Below, piece after piece: positions 11,251-20,967 of a stretch of 64,000 nt of DNA (position 1 is the first letter of the stretch; each line of letters starts with the position of its first letter). The DNA lies in assembly GCF_002379085.1 (NCBI RefSeq), contig NZ_NBZW01000007.1:82859-146858 (forward strand), in the 5' to 3' direction. The notes below the pieces were generated by a model that saw nothing but the letters and a program-made list of their open reading frames with translations, had not been told where the DNA came from and searched no databases. The stretch is from Polaromonas sp. AET17H-212 (GTDB lineage: Bacteria > Pseudomonadota > Gammaproteobacteria > Burkholderiales > Burkholderiaceae_C). Position numbers and translations under genes: made by a program.

Positions 11251-12789
11251 TCAGTGGGCGCTCTTGAGCGCCCGCCGGTATTGCACCGCCTCGGCCACAT
11301 GGGTGAGCTGCACCGCCTGCGCACCGGCCAGGTCGGCGATGGTGCGTGCCACTTTCAGGCAGCGGTGGATGCTGCGTCCTGACCAGCCCAGGCGCGCAGC
11401 CGCCGTGTTCAGGAATTTCGTGGCGGCATCGTCGAGCTGGCACTGTGCATCGATGGCCTTGCCCTGCAGCGCCTGGTTGCTGCTGCCCTGGCGCGCCGTG
11501 GCGCGTTCACGCGCCGCCACCACCCGCTGCCGGATGCTCGCCGTGCTTTCGCCCGGTGCGGCGCCCAGCAGTTCCTCGGCAGCCAGCGCCCCGACTTCCA
11601 CATGCAGGTCAATGCGGTCCAACAGCGGGCCGCTGAGCTTGCCTTGGTAACGCGAGACTTGGTCTGGCGAGCAGCGGCAGGCGCGCAGGCTGGAGCCGAG
11701 GTAGCCGCAGGGGCAGGGGTTCATGGCGGCGATCAGCTGGAAGCGGGCCGGAAACTCGGCGCGCTGGGCGGCGCGGGAGATCGTGATGGTGCCGGACTCC
11801 AGCGGTTCGCGCAGGGCTTCCAGCGCGGCTCGCGGGAATTCGGGGAGTTCATCCAGGAACAGAACGCCATGATGCGCCAGTGAAATTTCACCGGGCCGGG
11901 GCGGCGAGCCGCCGCCGACCAGGGCCACGGCGCTGGCGGTATGGTGCGGCGCGGCGGTGGGCCGGACCGCCCAGCTGTCCAGCGTAAAGCGGCCACCGAG
12001 CGAGGCGACGGCCGCGCTTTCGAGCGCCTCGGCGGTGCTCATGGCCGGCAACAGGCCGGCAAAACGCTGGGCCAGCATGGACTTGCCCGAGCCCGGCGCG
12101 CCCACCATCAGCAGGCTGTGGCCGCCAGCGGCGGCGATCTCCAGGGCGCGCCTGGCCGCCGCCTGGCCCTTGACGTCGGACAGGTCCGGGTAAGGGGTGG
12201 CGTCCTGTGGGGCGCTGGGCTGGAGCCGGACCCAGCCGCCCGTGTCTTCCGGAACCACGTCGCCCGGCAGAAATTGCCGGACCACGTCGAGCAGGTGGTG
12301 GGCCCGGTAGACCTCCGCATCCGGCACCAGCGCCGCTTCCTCGGCGCTGCCGCCCGGCAGCACCAGCCGGGGCTGGGGCTGGCCGGCGTCCCGGCCCGGC
12401 AGGGCCAGGCTCATCGCCAAGGCGCCGCGTATGGGGCGCAGTTCCCCGCCCAGCGACAGCTCGCCGGCAAACTCGTAGCCCGCGAGCTTGGCGGTGTCGA
12501 TCTGGCCGCTGGCCGCCAGAATGCCCAGCGCAATCGGCAGGTCAAAGCGACCGGAGTCCTTGGGCAGGTCGGCCGGTGCCAGGTTCACGGTGATGCGTTT
12601 GTTGCCGGGAAACTCCAGGCCGGTGTTCTGGATGGCCGACCTCACCCGCTCACGTGCTTCCTTGACCTCGGTTTCCGCCAGGCCCACGAGCGTGAAGCTT
12701 GGCAAGCCGTTGGCCAGGTGCACTTCGACGCAGACCGGGTGCGCCTGCATGCCCAGCAAGGCGCGGCTCTGCACTAAAGATAAGCTCAT
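11251..12789 (-). CDS. comM: YifB/ComM-family AAA+ ATPase (Mg-chelatase-like)
   Basis: A 512-residue protein with an N-terminal Lon-protease-like ChlI domain (VEVHLANGLPSFTLVGL), a central AAA+ core with Walker A VGAPGSGKSML and Walker B GVLFLDELPEF, the NPCPCGY segment and a C-terminal domain (LGWSGRSIHRCLKVARTIADL). ComM is a hexameric branch-migration helicase that helps integrate DNA during natural transformation. The gene is convergent with metH (28 bases between stops) and divergent from the torF-glnK-amtB operon. Orthologues are very widespread, so its presence alone does not show competence. Confidence 0.93.
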   Translation of the reverse strand: MSLSLVQSRALLGMQAHPVCVEVHLANGLPSFTLVGLAETEVKEARERVRSAIQNTGLEFPGNKRITVNLAPADLPKDSGRFDLPIALGILAASGQIDTAKLAGYEFAGELSLGGELRPIRGALAMSLALPGRDAGQPQPRLVLPGGSAEEAALVPDAEVYRAHHLLDVVRQFLPGDVVPEDTGGWVRLQPSAPQDATPYPDLSDVKGQAAARRALEIAAAGGHSLLMVGAPGSGKSMLAQRFAGLLPAMSTAEALESAAVASLGGRFTLDSWAVRPTAAPHHTASAVALVGGGSPPRPGEISLAHHGVLFLDELPEFPRAALEALREPLESGTITISRAAQRAEFPARFQLIAAMNPCPCGYLGSSLRACRCSPDQVSRYQGKLSGPLLDRIDLHVEVGALAAEELLGAAPGESTASIRQRVVAARERATARQGSSNQALQGKAIDAQCQLDDAATKFLNTAAARLGWSGRSIHRCLKVARTIADLAGAQAVQLTHVAEAVQYRRALKSAH

Positions 12790-12832
12790 TTGCCGATTTC
12801 TCCCTCATGCACCAAAATTGATCAGGCATTGA

Positions 12833-12849
12833 TGCACTTGTTCGGTGCG
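12833..12849 (+). promoter_or_regulatory. NtrC-binding site candidate
   Basis: TGCACTTGTTCGGTGCG is a near-palindrome matching the NtrC consensus TGCACY-N5-RGTGCA, about 80 bases upstream of a sigma-54 promoter. A further half-site TGCACCA lies at 12808. Together with the downstream glnK-amtB genes this points to nitrogen control by NtrC. Confidence 0.65.
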
Positions 12850-12928
12850 CATCTTGTATTTATTCCAGTTCAAGTTAACGCGTCAGCCCTTGCTGGCGAC
12901 GACGAAGGCGCTTTCGGCTTACAAAATT

Positions 12929-12944
12929 TGGCACGCTCCATGCT
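12929..12944 (+). promoter_or_regulatory. Sigma-54 promoter of torF-glnK-amtB
   Basis: TGGCACGCTCCATGCT has the invariant GG (12930-12931) and GC (12942-12943) separated by exactly ten bases, matching the -24/-12 consensus TGGCAC-N5-TTGCW with one change in the -12 half. It lies about 50 bases before the porin start. Confidence 0.75.
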
Positions 12945-12994
12945 AAGTGTTCAACGCGCCAAATTCCCTTATTTAACTATTTATGGAGCTCTCG

Positions 12995-13762
12995 ATGAAA
13001 TCAGCCGCCCAAAAATCAATGCTGGTGATGGTACTTGCCCTGGCCGGTTCGGCCTTTGCCCAGACCGCAGCCCCTGCGCCAGACTACACCCTGTCCTACA
13101 ACGTCGGCGCCACCACCGACTACCGCTACCGCGGCATTTCGCAGACCGGCAAGAAACCAGCGCTGAATGGCGGCATTGACTACGCTCACAAAAGCGGCTT
13201 TTACCTCGGTACCTGGGCTTCGACCATCAGCTGGCTGAAAGACACCACCGCCAATCCCAACACGACCAAAGGCCCGGTCGAGATCGACGTCTACGGCGGC
13301 TACAAAGGTGCGTTGTCCGACAGCGTGGGTTATGACGTCGGCGGCCTCTACTACTGGTATGCCGGCAACAACATGAAAAAGACGGCCGGTCAGGTCAGCC
13401 CGAACACCTTCGAGCTGTACGGCGCGCTCACCTTTGGCATTGTCACCGCCAAATACTCGCACGCCACGACCAACCTGTTTGGCACGGCCAACAGCAAGAA
13501 CAGCGGCTACCTCGATCTCAGCGCCAACTTTGACCTGGGTTCCGGCTGGTCCATCGTGCCGCACGTCGGCGCGCAAAAAATCAAGAACGGCAATTCCTAC
13601 ACGGACTACTCGGTGGCCGTCAACAAGGACATCGACGGCCTGGTGGTGAGTCTGGCAGTGGTGGGCACCAACGGCCTGGGTGCACCCTACACCCTGCCTG
13701 GTTCGGGCACCCGTGACCTCGCCAAGGATGGCCTGGTGCTGTCCGTCAAGAAAAGTTTCTGA
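12995..13762 (+). CDS. TorF-family putative porin (Gcw_chp family)
   Basis: A 255-residue protein with a signal peptide cut after AGSAFA. The mature part alternates polar and aromatic beta-strand patterns (YTLSYNVGATTDYRYRGIS, which is the family hallmark) and ends in an aromatic residue (VKKSF), as outer-membrane beta-barrels do. The start at 12995 is preferred because GGAG precedes it at 12985-12988 and the signal peptide begins there. It is the first gene of a nitrogen-regulated operon with glnK and amtB, which suggests a role in passage of nitrogen compounds through the outer membrane; that role is inference. Confidence 0.8.
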   Translation: MKSAAQKSMLVMVLALAGSAFAQTAAPAPDYTLSYNVGATTDYRYRGISQTGKKPALNGGIDYAHKSGFYLGTWASTISWLKDTTANPNTTKGPVEIDVYGGYKGALSDSVGYDVGGLYYWYAGNNMKKTAGQVSPNTFELYGALTFGIVTAKYSHATTNLFGTANSKNSGYLDLSANFDLGSGWSIVPHVGAQKIKNGNSYTDYSVAVNKDIDGLVVSLAVVGTNGLGAPYTLPGSGTRDLAKDGLVLSVKKSF

Positions 13763-13784
13763 AATAACACAGCCTAGAAGCTGA

Positions 13785-14138
<354 letters not shown>

Positions 14139-14165
14139 GCCTCAACCCTAAAAAGAGAAATAGAC

Positions 14166-15707
14166 ATGAAAAAACTACTTGCCTCCCTGGCTCTGGGACT
14201 GAGCCTGCTGACTTCCGGCGCTGCCGTGCTGGCACAGGCGCCGGCGGCTGCCCCCGCGGCGTCTGAAGCGGCTGCGCCGGCTGCAGCCGCTGCACCTGCC
14301 GCCGCGCCTGCAGCGGCTCCGGCTGCCGTTGCTGCACCTGCCGCACCCGCTGCGCCAGCCGCGCCTGTCGCCGTCCCCAACAAGGGCGATACCGCCTGGA
14401 TGATGGTCTCGACCATGCTGGTGATCCTGATGACCATTCCCGGCCTGGCCCTGTTCTACGGCGGCCTGGTCCGCAGCAAGAACATGCTGTCGGTGCTGAT
14501 GCAGGTCATGGTCACCTTCTCGATGATCGTCGTGTTGTGGTTCATCTACGGCTACAGCCTGGCGTTTACCGAGGGCAATGCCTTCTTCGGCGGCTTCGAC
14601 CGGCTGTTCATGAAAGGTGTCTGGGACAACGCTGCCGGAACCTTTGCCAATGCCGCCACCTTCAGCAAGGGTGTTGTGATTCCTGAAATCATCTTCGCCG
14701 CCTTCCAGGCCACCTTTGCCGGCATCACCTGCGCGCTGATCGTTGGCGCCTTTGCCGAACGCATGAAGTTCTCCGCCGTGCTGATGTTCATGGTCATCTG
14801 GTTCACCTTCAGCTACGCGCCCATGGCCCACATGGTCTGGTTCTGGATGGGCCCGGACGCCTACACCGCCAAGGAAGTTGTTGACGAGATGAGCGCCAAA
14901 GCCGGCTACATCTGGCAGTCGGGTGCGCTTGATTTTGCCGGCGGTACCGTCGTGCACATCAACGCCGCCGTGGCTGGCCTGGTTGGCGCCTACATGGTGG
15001 GCAAACGCATCGGTTACGGCAAGGAATCCATGGCGCCTCACAGCCTGACGCTGACCATGGTCGGTTCCGCCCTGCTGTGGGTTGGCTGGTTCGGTTTCAA
15101 CGCCGGTTCCGCCCTGGAAGCCAACGGCTTCGCCGCCCTGGCCTTCATCAACACCCTGGGTGCCACGGCAGCCGCGGTGCTGGCCTGGTGTGTCGGTGAA
15201 GCGCTGATGCGTGGCAAGGCGTCGATGCTGGGTGCAGCTTCCGGTGCCGTCGCTGGCCTGGTGGCGATCACGCCGGCAGCCGGCAATGTCGGCATCGGCG
15301 GCGGCCTGATCATTGGCCTGGTGGCTGGTTTTGCCTGCCTCTGGGGTGTCAATGGCCTGAAGAAAATGCTGGGCGCGGACGACTCGCTCGACGTGTTCGG
15401 CGTGCACGGCATCGGCGGTATCCTCGGCGCGCTGCTGACCGGCGTGTTCAATTCCCCCAGCCTGGGTGGCCCCGGCTACGTGGCGGACTGGGTCACGGCC
15501 ACCATGGTGACGGCGGCGGATTACTCCATCGTTGCCCAGGTCTGGATCCAGCTCAAGGCGGTGTTGGTCACGATTGTCTGGTCCGGTGTGGTTTCCTTCA
15601 TCGCCTACAAGGTGGTGGACCTGACCATCGGCCTGCGTGTCAGCGAAGAAGACGAGCGCGAAGGCCTCGACATCACGTCGCACGGCGAAACCGCCTACAG
15701 CCGCTGA
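14166..15707 (+). CDS. amtB: Ammonium transporter AmtB with long Ala/Pro-rich N-terminal linker
   Basis: A 513-residue inner-membrane ammonium channel with about eleven spans after a cleavable signal segment (SLLTSGAAVLAQA). Residues about 23-72 form an Ala/Pro-rich, probably periplasmic tail before the first core helix (DTAWMMVSTMLVILMTIPG). The twin pore histidines lie in TVVHINAAVAG and FGVHGIGGI. AmtB trimers conduct NH3/NH4+ and are plugged by GlnK. The gene is last in the sigma-54 operon and is followed by a strong terminator. Confidence 0.95.
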   Translation: MKKLLASLALGLSLLTSGAAVLAQAPAAAPAASEAAAPAAAAAPAAAPAAAPAAVAAPAAPAAPAAPVAVPNKGDTAWMMVSTMLVILMTIPGLALFYGGLVRSKNMLSVLMQVMVTFSMIVVLWFIYGYSLAFTEGNAFFGGFDRLFMKGVWDNAAGTFANAATFSKGVVIPEIIFAAFQATFAGITCALIVGAFAERMKFSAVLMFMVIWFTFSYAPMAHMVWFWMGPDAYTAKEVVDEMSAKAGYIWQSGALDFAGGTVVHINAAVAGLVGAYMVGKRIGYGKESMAPHSLTLTMVGSALLWVGWFGFNAGSALEANGFAALAFINTLGATAAAVLAWCVGEALMRGKASMLGAASGAVAGLVAITPAAGNVGIGGGLIIGLVAGFACLWGVNGLKKMLGADDSLDVFGVHGIGGILGALLTGVFNSPSLGGPGYVADWVTATMVTAADYSIVAQVWIQLKAVLVTIVWSGVVSFIAYKVVDLTIGLRVSEEDEREGLDITSHGETAYSR

Positions 15708-15794
15708 CCGGCACAAGCCGTGGCCGCCGCCGGGTGGCCACGGCAGCTCGAATGAATTTGGGATAACTAGCGAGAGTCTCCTTTGGATGTTGGG

Positions 15795-15829
15795 CCCGCA
15801 GGAACTTCGGTTCTGGCGGGTTTTTTTTT
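15795..15829 (+). terminator. Intrinsic terminator after amtB
   Basis: CCCGCAGGAAC, loop TTCG, GTTCTGGCGGG, then nine T. The stem has small internal mismatches, and the stable TTCG tetraloop plus T tract make this a convincing rho-independent terminator about 90 bases after the amtB stop. Confidence 0.9.
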
Positions 15830-15879
15830 GCCTGGGCTGTCTGTCCCCCGGGTGCACAATGTCGGCAGGAGACCTGCCC

Positions 15880-16746
15880 ATGACCGAGCCCATCACCTTG
15901 TCCAGCGCCAGCCTGCGTTGTGACATCAAGCCCGACCTGGGGGGCTGCATAGCCGGCCTCTGGCTGGGCGACCTGCCGGTGCTGCGCTCGACGCCCGCCA
16001 GCGAGCTGATGTCGGTGCGCCTGGCCGGCAGTTATCCATTGGTGCCGTTTTCCAACCGTGTCGGGCATGCCAGGCTGAAGTGGCAGGGCACCAGCCATCC
16101 GCTGGTGCAGAACAACGGACCCGAACCGCACGCCATCCATGGCCTGGGCTGGCAGCGGCCCTGGCAGGTGCTCGAGCAGGACGAGCAGCTCCTGATGCTC
16201 GCTTTCGAACACGGCGCCGACGCCGCCTGGCCGTTTGCCTTTGACGCCTCGCAGACTTTCCGCCTCAGTGGCAACACCCTCGAACTCACGCTGAGCATGA
16301 CCAACCAGTCGGCCACGCCGGCGCCGGCCGGTCTCGGCTGGCACCCCTACGTCGTCAAGCGCAGCCGCAGCCGCCTCACGTTTGAGGCGAGCGGGCGCTG
16401 GGAGATGAACGAGGAAAAACTGCCGACCCATCGCCAGCCGGCGGACGGGCTCGATGTGGACTGCGCCGCGCTCGAGGTGGACCACTGCTTTGACGGCTGG
16501 AACGGCGTGGTGCACCTGCGTGATGAAAAAATGCACACACGCATCGCGTCGAATCTGGGCCGCCTGGTGGTGTTCACCAACCCGAAGCGGGACTTTGTGG
16601 CGATCGAGCCGGTCAGCCATGTCAACAATGCCGTCAACCTGCTGCAGGCTGGCGCGGGCCAGGCCGATGAGCTGGGCATCCGGGTGCTGGCACCGGGCGA
16701 ATCGATGAGTGCGCACATGAGTATTGCGGTGGAGCGTGTTCAATGA
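15880..16746 (+). CDS. Aldose 1-epimerase family protein
   Basis: A 288-residue galactose-mutarotase-like protein. It has the family's YPLVPFSNRVGHARL segment, PHAIHGLGWQRPW (first catalytic His), GLGWHPYVVK (second His) and a late glutamate in FVAIEPVSHVNNAVNL. It probably interconverts sugar anomers or acts on a hexose phosphate; the exact substrate is open. The start at 15880 follows AGGAGAC at 15867; an ATG at 15859 in frame is less well placed. It begins 50 bases after the amtB terminator. Confidence 0.85.
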   Translation: MTEPITLSSASLRCDIKPDLGGCIAGLWLGDLPVLRSTPASELMSVRLAGSYPLVPFSNRVGHARLKWQGTSHPLVQNNGPEPHAIHGLGWQRPWQVLEQDEQLLMLAFEHGADAAWPFAFDASQTFRLSGNTLELTLSMTNQSATPAPAGLGWHPYVVKRSRSRLTFEASGRWEMNEEKLPTHRQPADGLDVDCAALEVDHCFDGWNGVVHLRDEKMHTRIASNLGRLVVFTNPKRDFVAIEPVSHVNNAVNLLQAGAGQADELGIRVLAPGESMSAHMSIAVERVQ

Positions 16747-16850
16747 CACGGGGGTGGGCAGAGCCAGCGTGGCCGTTCTGCCTGACTTGCCCAGCTGTCT
16801 AACGCTGGCTTGCACGGCATCGGCAGTGCAGGTCACCAGAAAGATTCGGG

Positions 16851-19800
16851 ATGATGGGTATGCGGGAAAGGTGGACTTCATTTTTTCGCTGGTTCAAGAT
16901 CGGACTGACCTCGTTCGTGCTGATACTGCTCGTCGTGATGGGGCTGCTGGTTGTCCAGGAGATGCGCACTTCGCACTTCCAGGCGCGTTTTTTTGCCGGC
17001 CTGGCCAGCAAGGCCAGCTACACACTGGGCGCGGGGCCGAGTCCGTCCATCCGCTTCCCCCAGGAGGCCCCGTATGACGAGCGTCTCGGCTATGCCGAGT
17101 TGCCGGTGTTTCTCGACAAGCTGCAAACCCGGGAGTTCCGGATTGTTCAACAAGCACGGATCTCGGAGGGCATGGCGAAGATCGTCGACGCCGGTTATTT
17201 CGCTCCTTATGCTGAAAAGGTCCAGAGCGGCCTGAGCATCCTCGATTGCCACAACAACAGCCTGTTTCAGGAGCGCTACCCGAAACGGGTGTACGAACGT
17301 TTTGACGATATCGCACCGATTCTGGTGCAGAGCCTGCTGTTCATCGAGAACCGCCAGCTGCTCGACCCGCGCTATCCCAAGCGCAACCCGGCCGTGGAGT
17401 GGGACCGTCTGGCCAATGCGGTGCTGACCAACGCCAGAAGTGCCATCACCGGCGAGGGCCGCGCTCCCGGTGGCAGCACGCTCGCGACCCAGATCGAAAA
17501 ATACCGCCACTCTTCCGAGGGGCGCACGCCATCGGTCCGGGAAAAGCTGCGGCAGATGGTGTCGGCCGCCTTGCGCGCCTACCAGCAGGGCGAGGACACC
17601 AGTGCGGTGCGGCGCCAGATCGTGCTGAGCTACATGAACACGATGCCGCTGTCGGCCAAGGCCGGCTTCGGCGAGGTGCATGGCCTGGGCGATGGTTTGT
17701 GGGCGTGGTACGGGGGTGATTTCAGCAAAGCCAATCGCCTCCTGAAAACCGCCGACGCCGACGCACAGGAGAGCGACATCGGCGAGCAGGCGCTGCTTTA
17801 CAAGCAGCTGCTCAGCCTGCTGATTTCCCAGCGCCGCCCTTCGTATTATTTCGATGCCGATGAGGCCGAGCTGGAGCAGCTCACCGACAGCCACCTGCGC
17901 CTGCTGGGCAGTGCCGGTGTGATCCCGCCCGCACTGCGCGATGCGGCGCTCAAGGCGAAGCTCCATCGCCGTGCCGACCGGGTGCCAGCCGCTCCGGTTT
18001 CCTTTGTCACGCAGAAGGCGGCCAACACGGTGCGCACGCATCTGGCCGGCTTGCTCGGCGGCCGCCGCCTGTACGATCTGGATCGCCTCGACCTCGCTGT
18101 CGCCAGCACGCTGGATGCGCCGGTGCAGACGGCCGTGACCGACCTGTTGCGGGAGTTGCGAAAACCGGCCAACGCCAAGGCGGCCGGCCTCAACGGCAAA
18201 CAGTTGCTGGAGCGGGGTGATCCGGCCAAGGTGGTGTACAGCTTCACGCTGTACGAGCGCGGCGTCGGGACCAATTACCTGCGGGTGCAAACCGACAACT
18301 TCGACCAGCCGCTGAACATCAACGAAGGCACCAAGCTCGACCTGGGATCGACCGCCAAACTGCGCACGCTGGTGACCTACCTCGACCTCATGGCCAACTT
18401 GCATCGGCGCTTGTCGGTGCTGGACAAAGAGCAGTTGCGCGCGCTGGAGGTCGATCGGAAAGACGTCCTGACGCGCTGGGCGGCCGATTACTTTCTGACG
18501 GCGCAGGACAAGGGGTTGAGCCCGATGCTGGATGCGGCGCTGGCGCGGCGTTATTCCGCCAGCACGGGGGAGGGATTTTTTACCGGCGGCGGGCTGCACC
18601 ACTTCGACAATTTCAAACGCGAGGACGATGGCAAGGTGATGTCGGTGCGCGATGGACTGCGCAATTCGGTCAACCTGGTGTTCATCCGGCTGATGCGCGA
18701 CATCGTGCACCACTACATGTTCCTGACCCCTGGCTCCTCGGCCAGGCTGCTGCAGGATGCAAGCGATCCGCGTCGCGCTGCTTACCTGGCGCGCTTTGCC
18801 GACCGGGAAGGCCAGGTTTTCATGCGGCGCTTCCTGGTCAAATACCAGGGCAAGACCGCGCAGGAGGCGCAAGAGATGCTGCTGCAGAACCGGCGCCCGA
18901 CCGCGTCGCGGCTGGCGGCCATCTTCCGGACGATTGCGCCGGACGCCTCGCTGGAGCAGTTCACGGCTTTTGTGAAGGACAACTTGCCGGACGGCCTCGA
19001 TCCGGCCGAACCCCGGCTGGCCAAGCTCTACGCGCAATACGCGCCAGAAAAGATGTCGCTCGCGGATCGGGGCTATCTGGCGGGCGTGCACCCGCTCGAG
19101 TTGTGGCTGGTCGGGTATCTGCGCAATCACCCGGGGGCGAGCCAGACGCAGGTGATGCAGGCCAGCAGCACCGAGCGGCAGGCCGTGTACGCCTGGCTGT
19201 TTTCCACCCATCGCAAGCAGGCGCAGGACCAGCGGATTCTGGGCTTGCTCGAAGGTGAAGGCTTCCTGGAAATCCACCGCCAGTGGGCACGCATGGGTTA
19301 CCCCTTTGATTCGCTGGTGCCGTCTTATGCGACCGCGCTCGGGGCATCGGCCGACCGTCCCGCCGCGCTGGCGGAATTGATGGGAATTCTCGTCAACGCA
19401 GGCGAGCACAAACCGGCAACACGCATCAGGTCGCTGCACTTTGCCGCCGCCACGCCTTATGAAACCCTGCTGCAGCACCAGCCCGGCCAGGTGGAACGCG
19501 TGCTGGCACCCGAAGTCGCGCAAGCGGCGCTGGCGGTGACCCGGCTGGTGGTGGACGAGGGCACCGCAAGGCGCGTGAAGCAGGCCTTTGTCCGGCCGGA
19601 CGGCCGCACCCTTGCCGTCGGCGGCAAGACCGGCACCGGCGATCAGCGCTTCGACACTTACGGCGCAGGGGGCCGCCTCATCAAATCGCGCGTGGTGAAC
19701 CGCTCGGCGACGTTTGTGTTCAACATCGATGAACGTTTCTTTGGTACCCTCATCGCCTACGTGCCGGGGGCGCAGGCCGCCGCCTACGACTTCACCAGCA

Positions 19801-19901
19801 GCCTGCCGGTGCACTTGCTGAAGGTGCTGGCACCCACGCTGATGCCGCTGATCAATGCCGGTACCGCCGATGCTGCGGCGCCTGGCGCTTGCGTGAATTG
19901 A
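16851..19901 (+). CDS. Divergent class A penicillin-binding protein (GT51 transglycosylase plus transpeptidase-like domain)
   Basis: A 1016-residue bitopic protein with one N-terminal membrane span (residues 17-37). A GT51 domain is visible: IENRQLLDP (E166; usual motif EDRxF), APGGSTLATQIEK (207-217) and SYMNTMPLS. The third motif, normally RKxxE, reads EKLRQ, so the second catalytic Glu seems replaced by Gln235. The transpeptidase motifs are S500-T-A-K, S606-V-N and K926-T-G-T, separated by a much longer spacer than in PBP1a/1b. It probably polymerises or cross-links peptidoglycan in a special context, or has lost glycosyl transfer. A nine-base inverted repeat (16762-16770/16802-16810) lies upstream. 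GTG/ATG alternatives near the start (16860) are possible. Confidence 0.8.
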   Translation: MMGMRERWTSFFRWFKIGLTSFVLILLVVMGLLVVQEMRTSHFQARFFAGLASKASYTLGAGPSPSIRFPQEAPYDERLGYAELPVFLDKLQTREFRIVQQARISEGMAKIVDAGYFAPYAEKVQSGLSILDCHNNSLFQERYPKRVYERFDDIAPILVQSLLFIENRQLLDPRYPKRNPAVEWDRLANAVLTNARSAITGEGRAPGGSTLATQIEKYRHSSEGRTPSVREKLRQMVSAALRAYQQGEDTSAVRRQIVLSYMNTMPLSAKAGFGEVHGLGDGLWAWYGGDFSKANRLLKTADADAQESDIGEQALLYKQLLSLLISQRRPSYYFDADEAELEQLTDSHLRLLGSAGVIPPALRDAALKAKLHRRADRVPAAPVSFVTQKAANTVRTHLAGLLGGRRLYDLDRLDLAVASTLDAPVQTAVTDLLRELRKPANAKAAGLNGKQLLERGDPAKVVYSFTLYERGVGTNYLRVQTDNFDQPLNINEGTKLDLGSTAKLRTLVTYLDLMANLHRRLSVLDKEQLRALEVDRKDVLTRWAADYFLTAQDKGLSPMLDAALARRYSASTGEGFFTGGGLHHFDNFKREDDGKVMSVRDGLRNSVNLVFIRLMRDIVHHYMFLTPGSSARLLQDASDPRRAAYLARFADREGQVFMRRFLVKYQGKTAQEAQEMLLQNRRPTASRLAAIFRTIAPDASLEQFTAFVKDNLPDGLDPAEPRLAKLYAQYAPEKMSLADRGYLAGVHPLELWLVGYLRNHPGASQTQVMQASSTERQAVYAWLFSTHRKQAQDQRILGLLEGEGFLEIHRQWARMGYPFDSLVPSYATALGASADRPAALAELMGILVNAGEHKPATRIRSLHFAAATPYETLLQHQPGQVERVLAPEVAQAALAVTRLVVDEGTARRVKQAFVRPDGRTLAVGGKTGTGDQRFDTYGAGGRLIKSRVVNRSATFVFNIDERFFGTLIAYVPGAQAAAYDFTSSLPVHLLKVLAPTLMPLINAGTADAAAPGACVN

Positions 19902-19960
19902 ATGGCGCCTCAAGGCGACCCCAGGCTGCTGGCGAGCCGACTTAAAAGAAAAGGTAGTTC

Positions 19961-20893
19961 ATGATCTGGCAAACCCCTGTTGCACAGCCCAGCGAACTGG
20001 GCGAATCGCCGTTCTGGCATCCCGCCGAGCAGCTGCTTTACTGGGTGGATATCGCGGGGAAAAAAATCAAGCGCAGCAATGTGTTCATGGGCACGGTGGA
20101 AAGCTGGGCCATGGCCGCGCCGCACGACCTGGAGCCCGGCTGCATCGCCCCGGCGCGCAGCGGCGGGCTGGTGATCGCGCTGCGCGACGGCATCTACCGG
20201 GCGCGGACCTGGGGCGGTGCGCTGACGCAACTGGCCGGGGCCGCGCACGACCCGCGCACGACCCGCTTCAACGACGGCAAATGTGACCCGCTGGGGCGTT
20301 TCTGGGCCGGCACCATTTACGAGCCGCGTGATGCGCGCGAGGCGGCGCTGTATTGCCTGGATGGCCGGGCCGGCCACACACCGGCGCTGGTGCGCATGGC
20401 CGGCGACGCGACCGTGGGCAACGGCCTGGCCTGGTCCGCCGACCGCCGGACCCTGTACTGGGCCGACACGACCGGCCATGTCATCCATGCCTGGGACTGG
20501 GACGCCGCCGCCAACACCCTGGCCCGGCAACGCGTGTTCCGGCAATTCCCGCCCAAGCCGCCCGGCTGGCAGGCCGGCATGCCGGGTTATGGTGGCCGGC
20601 CCGACGGCGCAGCGGTGGACAGCGAGGGCAATTACTGGGTGGCCATGTACGAGGGCGGGCGCGTACTCAAGCTGTCGCCGGGCGGCGAACTGCTGGCCGA
20701 CATGCCCACCCCCGTGGTGTGCCCGACCATGGTGTGTTTTGGCGGCGACGACCTGCAGACGCTGTACCTGACCACGGCGCGTCACGGGCGACCGGCCGCA
20801 GAGCTCGAAGCGCTGCCGCAGTCCGGCTGCGTGTTTTCCATGCGCGTCGATGTGCCCGGTCTGCCGGTCAACTTCTTCGCGGACGCGGGCTGA
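19961..20893 (+). CDS. SMP-30/gluconolactonase-family lactonase
   Basis: A 310-residue six-bladed beta-propeller hydrolase. The metal ligands of the family can be placed in ELGESPFWHP (Glu), TRFNDGKCDP (Asn) and RPDGAAVDSEGNYW (Asp). These enzymes open sugar lactones such as glucono- or arabinonolactone. Its neighbours, an unlinked PBP upstream and glcEF downstream, do not show the substrate. The start follows an AAAAGGTAG sequence that can serve as ribosome site. Confidence 0.88.
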   Translation: MIWQTPVAQPSELGESPFWHPAEQLLYWVDIAGKKIKRSNVFMGTVESWAMAAPHDLEPGCIAPARSGGLVIALRDGIYRARTWGGALTQLAGAAHDPRTTRFNDGKCDPLGRFWAGTIYEPRDAREAALYCLDGRAGHTPALVRMAGDATVGNGLAWSADRRTLYWADTTGHVIHAWDWDAAANTLARQRVFRQFPPKPPGWQAGMPGYGGRPDGAAVDSEGNYWVAMYEGGRVLKLSPGGELLADMPTPVVCPTMVCFGGDDLQTLYLTTARHGRPAAELEALPQSGCVFSMRVDVPGLPVNFFADAG

Positions 20894-20967
20894 GCCCCAA
20901 AAAAGCGAACAGTCAGCGTTCAAAAATATCAAACCCGGCCGACCGGCGCCCCCTTACCATCAGGACC

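Noticed and set aside
16878..19913. A 1011-codon minus-strand frame opposite the PBP gene
   Set aside because: Same GC3 shadow effect; the plus strand shows ordered catalytic motifs.
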